A stretch of DNA of 64,000 nt from Episyrphus balteatus (GCF_945859705.1 NC_079134.1:154973718-155037717); one strand, 5' to 3'; shown: positions 35,195 through 47,935, counted from the stretch's first letter. Notes: a model not told the origin generated them from the letters alone. Translations and numbers: made by a program.

Positions 35195-36010
35195 TCATGT
35201 GAGCAATTCACAAGTGGTTGAAGTGAAACCTTAAAAATCATTTAAAAAAAAATCGAAAAGATATAACTTTTTTTTATTCCATCACTTTTTTTATATGGCA
35301 ACCTACAATAAATTTTATACCACCTGAAAGCTTATTGTTTATATTGACCATGTCTATACAACATCTACAAAAAGAGCTAGAATTTTTTTAACCCAATTAG
35401 TTTTCATAAAAAAAGCAAAACAATCAATCTCTTTTCTCTTCTAACGCCATTAAATCCATTTTTTTAAAAGAAAACCTTTAATAAATTTTATATCATTGTT
35501 ATTTCACCTCTTATATGACGCTTCAGTCATATTTCTACCATGCCTACAAAAAAAGTAAGAATTTTTTAAAGCCAACCATTTCGAAATTTCAAACTAAGAT
35601 TACGGTACTTCCTCTATTGCTGGCTGGTCATCGGCAACAGATCTTCACAGGTGTTTTGAGGTATTTTTCAAGTTTTTCAATTAAAGATTATATAACTTGT
35701 AGAGCATGTACCGTTATGTGTGATATATCAAATGAAAGGTAATATTATCAGCATGCGTATTAAAGTTAAATAAATTTGTTATGTGCTCTAGATCAAAAGA
35801 TATAACGTGTTTAGAAAAAGAACATCTTTTCACCGTTATCTCAGAATTTTGAATATGAAATTAATTGAAATTTTGCACAATTTATTAAATTACCTATCTA
35901 CTGTATAAATTTCAAAAAAGTTATGATCAATTGATTTTTTGTGTCGCTTTTTCGTTTCATCTTGTTTCAATTCACTACGATACTAAAGAAGTTTTCACTT
36001 CAAAAATATG
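35195..36010 (-). mobile_element. Dispersed repeat family H, copy 2
   Basis: Inverted relative to copies 1 and 3. It spans GTGGTTGAAGTGAAACC to GTTTTCACTTCAAAA and contains GCTGGCTGGTCATCGGCAAC and TATCTTTTGATCTAGAGC in complement. Gives an independent empty version of the site where the 4.7-kb foldback entered copy 3. Confidence 0.75.
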
Positions 36011-36174
36011 TTAAATTTTTTTTCAAAACTTCTATTAAAAAGAGTTCTTCGAAAGTGATATACTTTTTAATTTTTTTCATAAACTGTAATACATATTGAC
36101 ATCTCCTCTTATAATTTGAAATCATAATAAATGTGGCCAAAAAATTTGAAAAATAAAAGCATTTTATATTACGA

Positions 36175-36420
36175 AAAAGTTTTAAAAAAGACGTGTTAAA
36201 ATTTTTTCAATAATTTTTTTTTTTTCAAAAATCTGAGTTTAATTTCCATTTTTTCAAAAATCCTTTCTTCAATTTACTTTATTTTAATTTTAAAAATATA
36301 AATAACCTTCTAGCTTTTTAAAAATGTATATTATATTATATGTAGGTGTTGCCGTTGTGTTCAAATATTTGTATTTTGTGTTTGAAGTCAATTTATGAGA
36401 AAATTGCATTTATTGCCTCA
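36175..36420 (+). mobile_element. Fragment related to the 48-kb TIR element
   Basis: TTAAAATTTTTTCAATAATT, CAAAAATCTGAGTTTAATTT and GGTGTTGCCGTTGTGTTCAA match 48165-48395 in inverted orientation. No ends are visible, so it is an internal fragment. Confidence 0.65.
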
Positions 36421-39295
36421 CTCCCAAATCTTACAAGGTCCTTTTTTTTAAATGGGTTTAAAATTTCAAAGAATCAACTCAATCAACAAATAACGAATTT
36501 TTTTACCACCCATTAGTGAGTTGAACGAAACTAATGTCTTCGTTCGAATTTCAGTCTGGTTTGAAGAAGTTTAAATTTTTTTTTTCTTGCTCTTGTTTTC
36601 AATCGATTTTCATGAAATAGACCTCATTGGATTTGAAACAGATGAAACAAAAGTTCAAATCGGTTGAACTCTGACGAACCTAGTATCTTCGAAATTTCTG
36701 AAATTAAAAAAAAAAAAAATTATTTTTAGATTTTAAAATTTATTAGAGAAAAACTGATATCTTCGATATTTGATCTAGAATAACTTATGACACGATCACA
36801 ATTAGTTTATATACTTTCTTTAAAGCAAAATGAAGATTCTTGCATTTAAAAATTTTCACTTGAGTTTTTTTTGCAGTAAAAATTCATTTGGCATTAGGTA
36901 TGAATCGAAAAAGCATCAAGTGTGTGCAACCTACGCAGATATAAAAGTTTTTTCCATTTCACGAAATCCAATAGAAAATTCTATTTGCCAAATAAATATA
37001 AAAAGTAAATATTTAACCTTGTGGTAACTTTTGGAATTATTAGCTTTTCGTTCTCCATACTCCATAATATTTAATATTCTTTTCATGTAATAGAATTTCT
37101 AAAATATGTTTTATTTCTAAGAAAATAGTATTGTTGTTAAGTTTTGTTTAAGTATTTTCATAACACATGTGCCAGCTAACACTTCTGACCCAAACTCTGT
37201 AATATTAAATCATTCTATAAGAAAACCTGACTTTCAAAAATAGTTTCTACTTAACAAAAGGTGGTAAACATTATTCTAGCCATCCGCATATTTAAGTGCA
37301 AAATTTTCTTTCAAGGTGTAACAATAATAAAAATTGAATTTCAAAATTCTTGTTAACTTGCAAAAGGGTATTTCACAACAAAAGATTATGATATCCTTAT
37401 ACCTACATTCTGAGACTGACGCAATTGGCGTGTGGCAATTAATTTAAATTGCGAACCATACAGTTTAGTAACGCTCTGATGCCATGAGCACGTTTCTTTT
37501 TTCGTTTATCCAATCGTATGAATTTCAGTTAGAGAATTCAAATAGAGAAATGCAATAAAACAGTGCTGTCGAAAGTACTATTTGTGTAAAGTTGTTGGTT
37601 TTTGTGAAATCTTATTTATTTGATAGTTCTTTCAAAATCTTTCCAAAAAATAGAAAAAAAAAAAGGATCAGCATCACTGAAAATCATCACCTACAATACA
37701 AAGTGGCATTGAATATTCCAACAGAAGTGCTTTATTAAATTCCTGAATATATATTACAATGTATAAGCAACAGTTATAAGGATCCAGTGAAACCTTAAAA
37801 ATGACGTTATGCGGGAATACAAAAACCTTACAAGTGCTAATAATAATAACTCCCCAAAGAAAAAGTAATACAAAATAACTCAAAATACCTATAAGAAGTT
37901 TTTTCAGAAATGCATTTATTGTTTTGCTCTCCTTTTGTATACATTTTTAAGGTTAGTATTGGTAAAGTGGTAGAATGTACTTTATGTTCATGTTTAGGGA
38001 TGATTCTTTTTTTTATTTTTCAAGTGTTACACAGGTTACAACAAAACACTTCACGGGTTATGGTAAGGTTTTTCCTTTGTTTGATTCTTTACGGGTTTAT
38101 GCAATCGGATGGGTGGCCTCTTTCTACAAAACTTATACTATCCTTGTTGCTATTATCCTTTGTTTATTGTGTGTTTGAAGGCTGAAGCATGTAGCTTAGT
38201 TTAGTTTTTTTTTATTTTCTGTTTTCTTTTTTTGTGATGAAGAATTATATATATAGTGAAACAGAATAAAGAGGTTTAAACGAGTGAATCTAGGACAATC
38301 TAAAGGTAAGGATGGGATATCCTCTTAAACGAGACCTTCGTACATTTACATGATTTGGATAAAAAAATCGTGAAAAAGTTTCTTTATTTTTAAAGTGGGT
38401 TTTTTAAAGAATTTATATAATGGTGTACCTAGGTAAAGATAGATTTTGGAGTATTTACACTTTTTATTGATAGAAATAATAAATTGAAATTTAAGTTCTA
38501 CTTTAGTTCGAATTGGTTGAACAAGGAAAACTGGATTTTTTCAGCATTTACAACTATGATGAATAAATTAACCATTTTTCCAATGAAAAATAGCTTTTTA
38601 ATAAAGAAGTTCACTGCGGTGTATACGTAACATTTTGTGTAATAAGAAAAACTCAAACACTTTTAAGATCGTTTCAAGGCAGTTCAATATTTATTAAGCT
38701 TTGTTTCTTCTGATAAATTTTTGGATGCAAACAATAATAGTGTGCGCAACGATAATTTTGAAAAGTACGAATGAAGGCCATGTTTTATTCTCCATTATTC
38801 TGGCAATTTTGCGTAAATTGTTTCAAAAATGTTGAACTCAGTTTTTGTTTTATTATCTGAGCTTTACTGCGCTTGCTGATTCCACAATTATTTACGCTTG
38901 AAAAGATCTAATTTTTGGGTTAAACTTGAGATACATAAGTCTTAAAGCAATACATGCTTTTTAATAAAAATATTTTTTACAATGTTTTTTTTTCATGTTT
39001 GTTGTTATTTTCAATTAATATATTTTTTTAATTTCAAATGGATTTATTACTTTATGCCTGTTTTTCCAATGCAGTGATTTATTTCAAACTTTGTTGTAAA
39101 GAGGTTTTGATGATTCCCCTCTAGGGAATTGTATTTTTCATAAGACTAAAATGGAATGGGTTTTAAATTCCTGAAAAATACCTCTGTCGATTTTGATTTT
39201 AAGCAAATTACATCTACTGTGGCAAATATGATCCAACTTTTGAAATAAATTTTTTTTTTTTGAAAATAATCGTCATAGACTGTTTTTTTTTTAAG
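36421..39295. other. No gene seen
   Basis: Nearly 2.9 kb without a supportable exon. A dispersed-motif copy lies at 38609-38631. Overlapping plus-strand frames at 37910-38185 are hydrophobic by composition only. Confidence 0.4.
38609..38631 (-). repeat. Dispersed 23-bp motif, copy 5
   Basis: Plus strand: GTTCACTGCGGTGTATACGTAAC, followed by ATTTTGTGTAATAAGAAAAACTCAAACAC. This is one of the best copies of the downstream GAAAAACTCAAACA box. Differences from the core are transitions. Confidence 0.8.
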
Positions 39296-39424
39296 TTTAG
39301 TATCGTATTGATTTGAAACAAGATGAAACGAAAAAGCGACACGAAAAATTAATTGATCATAACTTTTTTGTTTTAATAGATAGATGAATGAAATTTATAC
39401 AGTAGATAGGTAATTAAATAAATT
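39296..39424 (+). mobile_element. Repeat family H, copy 3, 5' part
   Basis: Contains GAAACAAGATGAAACGAAAA and GTAGATAGGTAATTAAATAAATT, then is cut by the foldback. Its last nine bases AAATAAATT (39416-39424) are the left target duplication. Continues at 44140. Confidence 0.85.
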
Positions 39425-39584
39425 GAATTAGTAACGATGAAACGCAAAACTATGATACGCACGACTATGATACGTGTAACGATGTTACGAATTCAAATAA
39501 TACGAACTTTTTTTTTGTGTTGTTTTTGATCTGGCAACAGTAAGAGGAACGTTGTGAAATAATGACAATAATGAAACACAAGAT

Positions 39585-39664
39585 GTCGTCGGTTCAAAGG
39601 AAAAACTCACTAAGTGCTACTGAAATCCTATGTAGTTAGTGAGTTTTTCCTTTGGACCGACGAT
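39585..39664. repeat. 80-bp hairpin within the foldback arm
   Basis: GTCGTCGGTTCAAAGGAAAA with its inverted mate (TTTCCTTTGGACCGACGA) and an 18-bp loop. The same hairpin is present in the other arm at about 43901-43980, so it was there before the arms were duplicated. Confidence 0.85.
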
Positions 39665-41216
39665 GTGTAATCAGATTGGTCAAACATTAATAAATAAACC
39701 AAGGAGAAGATGGGAATGGTTGAAATTTTTTTGATGAGGTTTCAGAGAATATGTATGAATACGAAAAAGAGGTCTCAGGTCAGATGTATGTGTACATGGG
39801 TTTGACAACTCATGTTTGTGGGAATAATTTTAGAGAAGAAAAGAAATAAAACTGGAGGGATATGCTTCCCTTTGAGGCAACTAAACTGGTACAAAATAAT
39901 GTACATTTGGGCTTTTGTGGACCTTGTAGGTTCTGATATTATGTGGAAATTTTTTTTCGAGATTTAGGTAGGTACTGTCCGTGCATCTGTGGGGTTGAAA
40001 TTTTTGAAGGAGTTTTATGTGAGTTTACATTTTTTAAATGTAAGTACCCCGCATCAGTAGATGTACTTCAAACTTGAAACTTTGCTTTATGAGACGTTGT
40101 ATGGGTTTTTTTTTAACAAAAAAATATGTAGAATTCTTTTTTCCCGTAAAATATTCTACATGCCGGTAAAATAATTATTGGTATATAAATGAAGCTAATT
40201 GCAATATTGCTGTGATTGAATGGACTCTCGGTCTAACAATAAAAGCACGCATTCGCCCGAGTGTATCTTCTAGGTGCCTACTATGAAATTATGTAGGTAC
40301 CTACAAAAAACGTTTTATAACATCATAACATGATTTCTTAGCGCAATAAGTTCGAGATGTTAAAGGACAACGGCAAATTGAAGGTGATACCACCAAGCCT
40401 TATGTGGAGCTAAAGGTATTCCACGGGTCGCAACGCAACCCGCTACCGCTCTGACAACCCACCTTTTTTGTTTAAAAAAATTTTTAAAACTTCTCATGTA
40501 TGTTTTTAAACTATCAAGCAAGATTTTAAGTCAAAAGTAATTCTACCAATCTAATAACTTGACATATTACAGTACCTTAAGAAAAAAAGACGCAGCACCA
40601 CCCTTTGCTAAAGAGGTCAGAGACATACTAAAAATTATTTAAAAAAAATAAACAAATTTGTATTTCAGTTTCAGTTGTTTCAATTTGGTGGGGGGTTTCA
40701 TTTTTGTTATTTATTTATCGAAGCAATCACCAATAAGAAATTTGAATTTTTTTTTTGTAGGTCCGAACATTTTTAAATATGTATTTGAAAAGTAATTTCT
40801 ATTGGCTGGTTATTTTTATTTATTTAAATTTAAAGAAAACCCCCACCTTGCGGAATCTACCGAAATGTGAACATTTTGTTTCTTTAGTTTGTTTTTTTTT
40901 TAGTGAGGAACTAACCTCCTTACGGAAAGGGTCTGCATATTTTTTCGTTATAAATAAAATACGCGAATGGGTCGCATGTATTTGCTCCCAAAGCAAATGT
41001 ATCCTATATTTTATTCAGGACATTGTAAAATTATTTTTTTTAAGAAGTAAGTAGGTACTTTATATAAGAAAAACTTATTATCATTTTAAATGGTCTGAGG
41101 ATAAGAATTGGTTGCTTTGAGAAAAATCACAAGAAAAAGTTTTAGGAGCCTTAGAGCCACTTCTTAATTTGTTTAAGAAGTAAATATGTAAAAGGTAGAT
41201 ACATATGTATATTATA

Positions 41217-42346
41217 CAAGGTGATTCAGGAGGAATCGAGGAATGTGCCAAAAATCTAGAGCGTGTGGATTAGATCGAGACAAGAAAATTATCGTACGGA
41301 AGGGGAGGGTTTATTTCGTCTCGTTTAGCGGGGAGGAGCAAATTAAAAAAAAATGACTTAATTTGTTAATAACGTGCTGTAAGGGCATTAAGGCAATAAA
41401 ATTATTTTATTTTAATGCAAAAACAATAAAGCAAGCAGGTTATAATAAAAAAGGTATTTTTAAATCATAGGTATTCTGTGATTTTTAAAGGTTTCAAGAG
41501 AATTATACCATTAGATAGTACATATTTGAATTCTCTTCTTTCGTATTTGTATTTTCTTGTCATTAATTTATTTTTGGGATGTAGTACATACATTATTATT
41601 TTTTGTTCGTTTTTCATTAAAAAATTGCGGTTTTATTCACTTAAGGCCCTTACAGCAAGAATCCATGAGCGGTGGTAGCCCCCGAAGTAGTAAGAAAAAT
41701 TCTCAGGTATGTTTTTAGGTGTTATCCAATGAAAAATGATGATCAATTCAGGGCTTATCCAAGTCTGAATGTTTAAAAAAATAATAGAAAGGTATCGTAT
41801 ATGCTTAGTAAATTAATTTTTCAACAAGTCCAGCCACTTAAAAACCAAAAGTAAAGAGGTTTTTTTAAAGTAGTTTTGTTTTTTTTTTTGTTAATTTCTC
41901 CAAAATGACAAAATAGTTTTGAATTCAGTTTTCTATTTTTGTCTTAAAACAAGTAAGACCATTAAATTTGAAAAACTAAATTAGTACTTAATTAATTAAA
42001 ATTTGAAAAAAAATTAATTAAAACTTTTTTTCGAATTTTTTTTGAAAATTTTGATTTTGAGAATTATTTTTAAAAAACAATACCTACCATAAAATGGCTT
42101 TATTTAAATTTTTTTTTAAAACTAGGGTTTTGGCTTTACAAAACAGTATAGCACATTTTTGTTGGTCTAAGCGTTGATTTTTAATAATTTATTTTTCAAA
42201 TTAAGTCATTTTTTTTTTAATTTGCTCCTCCCCGCTAAACGAGACGAAATAAACCCTCCCCTTCCGTACGATAATTTTCTTGTCTCGATCTAATCCACAC
42301 GCTCTAGATTTTTGGCACATTCCTCGATTCCTCCTGAATCACCTTG
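41217..42346. mobile_element. TA-flanked TIR element at the axis of the foldback
   Basis: CAAGGTGATTCAGGAGGAAT begins here and its complement ends at 42346, each next to TA. The inverted match continues about 150 bp inward and, through the foldback arms, outward too. A related end (CAGGGCAATTCAGGAGGAAT) lies at 50655, reading leftwards. It occupies the centre of the 4.7-kb palindrome. Confidence 0.65.
41376..41656. mobile_element. MITE-like insertion in the foldback loop
   Basis: GCTGTAAGGGCATTAAG at the left and CTTAAGGCCCTTACAGC at the right form an inverted pair 281 bp apart, inside the unpaired loop. No target duplication was identified. Confidence 0.55.
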
Positions 42347-44139
42347 TATAATATACATATGTATCTACCTTTTACATATTTACTTCTTAAACAAATTAAG
42401 AAGTGGCTCTAAGGCTCCTAAAACTTTTTCTTGTGATTTTTCTCAAAGCAACCAATTCTTATCCTCAGACCATTTAAAATGATAATAAGTTTTTCTTATA
42501 TAAAGTACCTACTTACTTCTTAAAAAAAATAATTTTACAATGTCCTGAATAAAATATAGGATACATTTGCTTTGGGAGCAAATACATGCGACCCATTCGC
42601 GTATTTTATTTATAACGAAAAAATATGCAGACCCTTTCCGTAAGGAGGTTAGTTCCTCACTAAAAAAAAAACAAACTAAAGAAACAAAATGTTCACATTT
42701 CGGTAGATTCCGCAAGGTGGGGGTTTTCTTTAAATTTAAATAAATAAAAATAACCAGCCAATAGAAATTACTTTTCAAATACATATTTAAAAATGTTCGG
42801 ACCTACAAAAAAAAAATTCAAATTTCTTATTGGTGATTGCTTCGATAAATAAATAACAAAAATGAAACCCCCCACCAAATTGAAACAACTGAAACTGAAA
42901 TACAAATTTGTTTATTTTTTTTAAATAATTTTTAGTATGTCTCTGACCTCTTTAGCAAAGGGTGGTGCTGCGTCTTTTTTTCTTAAGGTACTGTAATATG
43001 TCAAGTTATTAGATTGGTAGAATTACTTTTGACTTAAAATCTTGCTTGATAGTTTAAAAACATACATGAGAAGTTTTAAAAATTTTTTTAAACAAAAAAG
43101 GTGGGTTGTCAGAGCGGTAGCGGGTTGCGTTGCGACCCGTGGAATACCTTTAGCTCCACATAAGGCTTGGTGGTATCACCTTCAATTTGCCGTTGTCCTT
43201 TAACATCTCGAACTTATTGCGCTAAGAAATCATGTTATGATGTTATAAAACGTTTTTTGTAGGTACCTACATAATTTCATAGTAGGCACCTAGAAGATAC
43301 ACTCGGGCGAATGCGTGCTTTTATTGTTAGACCGAGAGTCCATTCAATCACAGCAATATTGCAATTAGCTTCATTTATATACCAATAATTATTTTACCGG
43401 CATGTAGAATATTTTACGGGAAAAAAGAATTCTACATATTTTTTTGTTAAAAAAAAACCCATACAACGTCTCATAAAGCAAAGTTTCAAGTTTGAAGTAC
43501 ATCTACTGATGCGGGGGTACTTACATTTAAAAAATGTAAACTCACATAAAACTCCTTCAAAAATTTCAACCCCACAGATGCACGGACAGTACCTACCTAA
43601 ATCTCGAAAAAAAATTTCCACATAATATCAGAACCTACAAGGTCCACAAAAGCCCAAATGTACATTATTTTGTACCAGTTTAGTTGCCTCAAAGGGAAGC
43701 ATATCCCTCCAGTTTTATTTCTTTTCTTCTCTAAAATTATTCCCACAAACATGAGTTGTCAAACCCATGTACACATACATCTGACCTGAGACCTCTTTTT
43801 CGTATTCATACATATTCTCTGAAACCTCATCAAAAAAATTTCAACCATTCCCATCTTCTCCTTGGTTTATTTATTAATGTTTGACCAATCTGATTACACA
43901 TCGTCGGTCCAAAGGAAAAACTCACTAACTACATAGGATTTCAGTAGCACTTAGTGAGTTTTTCCTTTGAACCGACGACATCTTGTGTTTCATTATTGTC
44001 ATTATTTCACAACGTTCCTCTTACTGTTGCCAGATCAAAAACAACACAAAAAAAAAGTTCGTATTATTTGAATTCGTAACATCGTTACACGTATCATAGT
44101 CGCGCGTATCATAGTTTTGCGTCTCATAGGCGCTTTCCC

Positions 44140-44805
44140 AAATAAATTATGATTGTGCAAAATTTCAATTGATTTCATATTCAAAATTCTGAGATAACGA
44201 TGAAAAGATGTTCTTTTTCCTAACACGTTATATCTTTTGATCTAGAGCACATATGTAACAAATTTATTTAACTCTAACTTGCTGATAATATTACCTTTCA
44301 TTTAATATATCATACATAACGGTACGTGCTCTACAAGTTATAATAATCTTTAATTGAAAAACTTGAAAAAATACCTCAAAACACCTGTGAAGATCTGTTG
44401 CCGATGACCAGCCAGCAGTAGAGGAAGTACCGTAATCTCAGTTTGAAATTTTTACTTTTTTTGTAGGCATGGTAGAAATATGATTGAAACATCATATAAA
44501 AGGTGAAATAATAATTATATAAAATATAGTATAGGTTGTCATTTAAAAAATGGATTTAATGGCGTTAGAAGAGAAAAGAGATTGATTGTTTGTTTTTTTT
44601 TTTTGTAGATGTTGTATAGACATGGTCGATATAAATATTTTGAGCTGAAACAATAAGCTTTTAGATGGTGGTATAAAATTTATTGTAGATTGTCATATAA
44701 AAAAAAGTGATGGAATAAAAAAAACACTTTTTGTCGATTTATTTTTTTTGCAAGAAAAATGATTTTTAAGGTTTCACTTCAACCACGTGTGAATTGCACA
44801 CATAA
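44140..44805 (+). mobile_element. Repeat family H, copy 3, 3' part
   Basis: Begins with the right copy of AAATAAATT and continues ATGATTGTGCAAAA exactly as in copy 1. It runs through GCCGATGACCAGCCAGCAG to GGTTTCACTTCAACCACGTG. Together with 39296-39424 it is one interrupted element. Confidence 0.85.
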
Positions 44806-47401
44806 TTTTTTTTTTTTTTTATATATGTATGACTTTTCCATAAGCGACGCAAACGATTTCAGTGAAAATTTTTGTGAACAAATTTTTTTTTTTAAAATTA
44901 AGAATAAAATAATTGTTTGGTTTAAAAAAGAAATTTTTGAACATTTTTATAAATAAAATAAACAAACTAGCGGAAAAAATTGGAAGTTAAAAAAAATCCC
45001 AATTTTTTGATGTTTTTTAAGTTGCTGTATTTCCCTCAAAAATGGTCGTAATGGAATTTTAAAAAGAAGATTTTAAAGCTCGAACTTTAGTTTTTTTTTT
45101 CGAGATCATACAATAAAGAACTTTGTCAAGCTTTGTGTTCCTCTCAAACCTAAAAATAATTTTGTCTGGGTCTAAAATCTTGAAAAAAATTTTCCAACTT
45201 AAACACTATATGGATCGGATAACTTGTTTATTCAGCTTAAATTTTTTTTGAAGCTTGATACGAACACTTCGACGATGAGATAGGATCTTTCAAAAAATTT
45301 CTATTTTTATTTTTTTATACCGTTATTTTTTCCGCAAGTGTATTATAAAAATAAACGGCTTTACAGGTTGACATTTTTTTTTTAAATTCTTTATATGTGT
45401 TTTTGGAATTTTAAAATTGTTTGCGAGATGTTTTCAATCATACTTATGACTGTGAGTTTTCGAAAAATTTTGCACATCAAAACTTTGAATCTGCACTATG
45501 AAAATAAAAAAAACACGCAATTTGATTGCTACTTAATCAATGCCACTTTTGACCAATTTGGGCTAATTTCACTCTCCCAAAGTCAACTAAGACCAACTGT
45601 TAAAAATTGCCTTTATTTTTCTTTTCAAAAGTGTAATAAGGGACATTTTTGAGAATGAACCTTATTTAACTTGGCCTTATTAAATGACCAACAAAAATAT
45701 TTACAAACTTTAATTCCAAGGTTTAATCTGCATTTGACTGGACTACTAATTTTTTATCTTTGTAAATTGCATTAAAATAACTTTTTTTATAGTTGGTCAT
45801 TACTTCTATAATAACATTGCTAGAAACCAAAATTATTACTATAACATCACATAATTTTGTCATCTTATTAGTTTTTATTAGTCTTTCAGGTTAAAAGCTT
45901 TCCATTTTGGTTTTCCTTTTTAATTTATAGAATTTTACGTTTCCTATAAAGTTTATTGATATTTTCCGGATTGGCGCATTAGAAAACCTTTTAAAATAAT
46001 TATTACATTCTCTTTAGTATTACAATGTAATTAAATTTTAAAATCCCTCTGTTGGTTTCAATAAACCTCACACATGTTCCATTAACTGAAAATAAAACAA
46101 TCCTCCTTTTACTGAAAAATTAACGACTATCGAAATTATACTGACAGGAACAGGTATACGAGTATAAATAGGTCTAGGTAACAGACAGCTGAGAACCTAC
46201 CACACTCGCACCTTTACTTTCATGATAAAAATTTTAAATTAAAATTTTTAATTGCTCCCACACAATCAATTTGGCCCATCATTGGTAACCGCCATTGTAA
46301 AATGTCATATCCCCTTCCGTCTCCATCTACCCTCTCTTGATCACACTTCATCGCACCTCACACACAACTCATTCATGTTCCGCTTTCATTAAAACTTCGT
46401 TTGCTTTAATACTTTTGACAGCAAACCGAAAGCCGTAGGTGTGAAATATTTCTGTTGACGACTCATTTCCATACAATCAGACCCGCGCCGCGCCGCGACA
46501 CCAACCCAATACACGCACATTAAACACACTTGGAAGGATTTTAATGATGGCAAAATTTTCGCAAAAAACCCCAAAGGCGTGTGATGTGTACATCAGCAAG
46601 GTCACAATAGGATCTGCCGAATTATGTGCACGTCATGCGTAATTATGCTGCCGCAATGGTGAAAGGATCCTTTTGATGTGATTCGCATGGTACCACGGTT
46701 TTAAATGGAGAGGAGGTGTGTCTGTGTGTGTTGAAGTCGGTGGAGGTGCTTCAGCTGAATTGGCAGGTTGCAAAGGTATGGTGATGGACTCCTTCTCATT
46801 TTTTTTTTTTTTTCTATCTAGACCAAAACTAAAAGTCGAGAGGAGTGCACACATTTTAACCATTATAGGAAAGCCGGCTTTTAGAGTAGAGTAGTAGGTC
46901 GCGGTAGCATGAGTGCCAACTGCCAACGTGCCATGAGTCGTCTTCTCTCTGGCAATTGGGGGTAGTAAACCAATTAATTTTTGGGTATAATAAATAATCT
47001 ATGTATCTAGCTCCTTTGCAGTCTTTCACCCAGGACGAAACGCGATGGTTAGATATATTTCATTGACGACGAAAACGACTACGATAGAAGGATAGCTTTT
47101 AGTTAAGTGGTCTTAAGGTGGTTATTCTTTGGTATTCAATTTAAGCTAATAAATCGTTTGGTTAATAGGTATAACTTGAAGCAAGCAAGTCGTGCAATAT
47201 ACCATAACGATTAATTTTGAATAATTGTTAGCGTTTAAAAATGAAAAAAAAAAAACACACAAAGGAAAGGTACACTTATAAGCGAAAGCCATTGACAGAT
47301 AACTTTTAAACGTGTTATGTGAAGTTGAAAATGGCAATGGCATTCTTGGAAACTATGTTAATTTCTAGCAGGATGCAGTGCACCTGAGAAAATTTCTATA
47401 A
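44806..47401. other. No gene proved; compositionally distinct patch at 46140-46960
   Basis: AT-rich up to about 46100. From 46140 to 46960 the sequence is richer in G and C (CGCGCCGCGCCGCGACACC near 46480), lacks repeats I recognise and contains TATAAATA. It could be a promoter, an enhancer or a leader exon on either strand. The overlapping minus-strand frames have no recognisable domain. Confidence 0.35.
46163..46170 (+). promoter_or_regulatory. TATA-like box in the distinct patch
   Basis: TATAAATA in AGTATAAATAGGTC. No good initiator sits at the right distance and no transcript is evident downstream, so this is only a candidate. Confidence 0.2.
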
Positions 47402-47472
47402 CTAGTGGAAGCTGGATTTGAATCCAGAACCTCGGACGTGACAGTTCATCGCACTAACTATTACACTACTTG
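47402..47472 (-). other. tRNA-like sequence (tRNA-Asp-like, SINE head or pseudogene)
   Basis: On the minus strand, TAGTGTAATAGTTAGTGC fits an A box, CTGTCACG fits the tRNA-Asp(GTC) anticodon loop, and GGATTCAAATCC fits a B box with a CTGG/CCAG T-stem. About 71 bases, near tRNA length, but the acceptor stem does not pair well. So probably not a working tRNA: a tRNA-derived SINE head or a pseudogene. Confidence 0.5.
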
Positions 47473-47935
47473 GTTCTTCAAAATCATCCAAAGCTTGTTT
47501 CAAAAATTTTAAGACAGATGAAATACTCTATTATATCACGGTAACGTATGCCGTCATGCCAAAATGCTTCTTAAACAACAACAAAAATGATCCTCACCGA
47601 TGATTTCGATTCAATGACAATTTTTTTCATTTTTCAATTTCCCATATGATTTATGTATACATGGAAGTGGTTGTGTTTTTGAGTAAAGAGTTTTATAACT
47701 CATTAATGGTTCGTCAAAAATGCTAGACAAAATCATTTTCTGGTATAAAATTGAACGTTTTATAAAAAATCTCTTATACATTTTTTTGATTAACCGACGC
47801 GAAAAATGAATAAAAAAAATTTTAGTTGAAGAAAAAAAAATAACACGATAGTATTATTAATTTGATTTGATTTGATTTGTGAAACCAAAATTAAACTTAT
47901 AGTGGCCTAATTAAATCTCAAAAAATGGCAATATA
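47473..47935. other. Spacer, no gene seen
   Basis: AT-rich. ATCACGGTAACGTATGCCGTCA near 47535 weakly recalls the dispersed 23-bp motif but is too diverged to count. Confidence 0.45.

Larger units (their letters stand above)
39425..44139. mobile_element. 4.7-kb foldback element with 9-bp TSD
   Basis: Arms of about 1.93 kb (39440-41365 and 42197-44125) are almost identical inverted copies around an 830-bp loop. The target duplication AAATAAATT occurs at 39416-39424 and 44140-44148, and two other copies of the host repeat show the empty site. Nine bp is the length known for Drosophila FB elements. The ends carry repeated ACTATGATACG words; the outermost 15 bp differ between sides (GAATTAGTAACGATG against GGGAAAGCGCCTATG read inward). 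A mirrored 91-codon frame (40779-41054 and 42509-42784) resembles nothing I know. No transposase was recognised. Confidence 0.9.

Noticed and set aside
37910..38185. Two overlapping hydrophobic plus-strand frames that could suggest a small membrane protein.
   Set aside because: T-rich DNA gives hydrophobic translations by composition. No splice sites, start context or family resemblance supports a gene.
40779..42784. Identical 91-codon frames on opposite strands.
   Set aside because: They are mirror images created by the foldback arms. No domain was recognised and the composition is that of AT-rich non-coding DNA.
47402..47472. A functional tRNA-Asp gene.
   Set aside because: The A and B boxes and the GTC anticodon loop are visible, but the acceptor stem does not pair and no T-run terminator follows closely. 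Kept only as a tRNA-like sequence.
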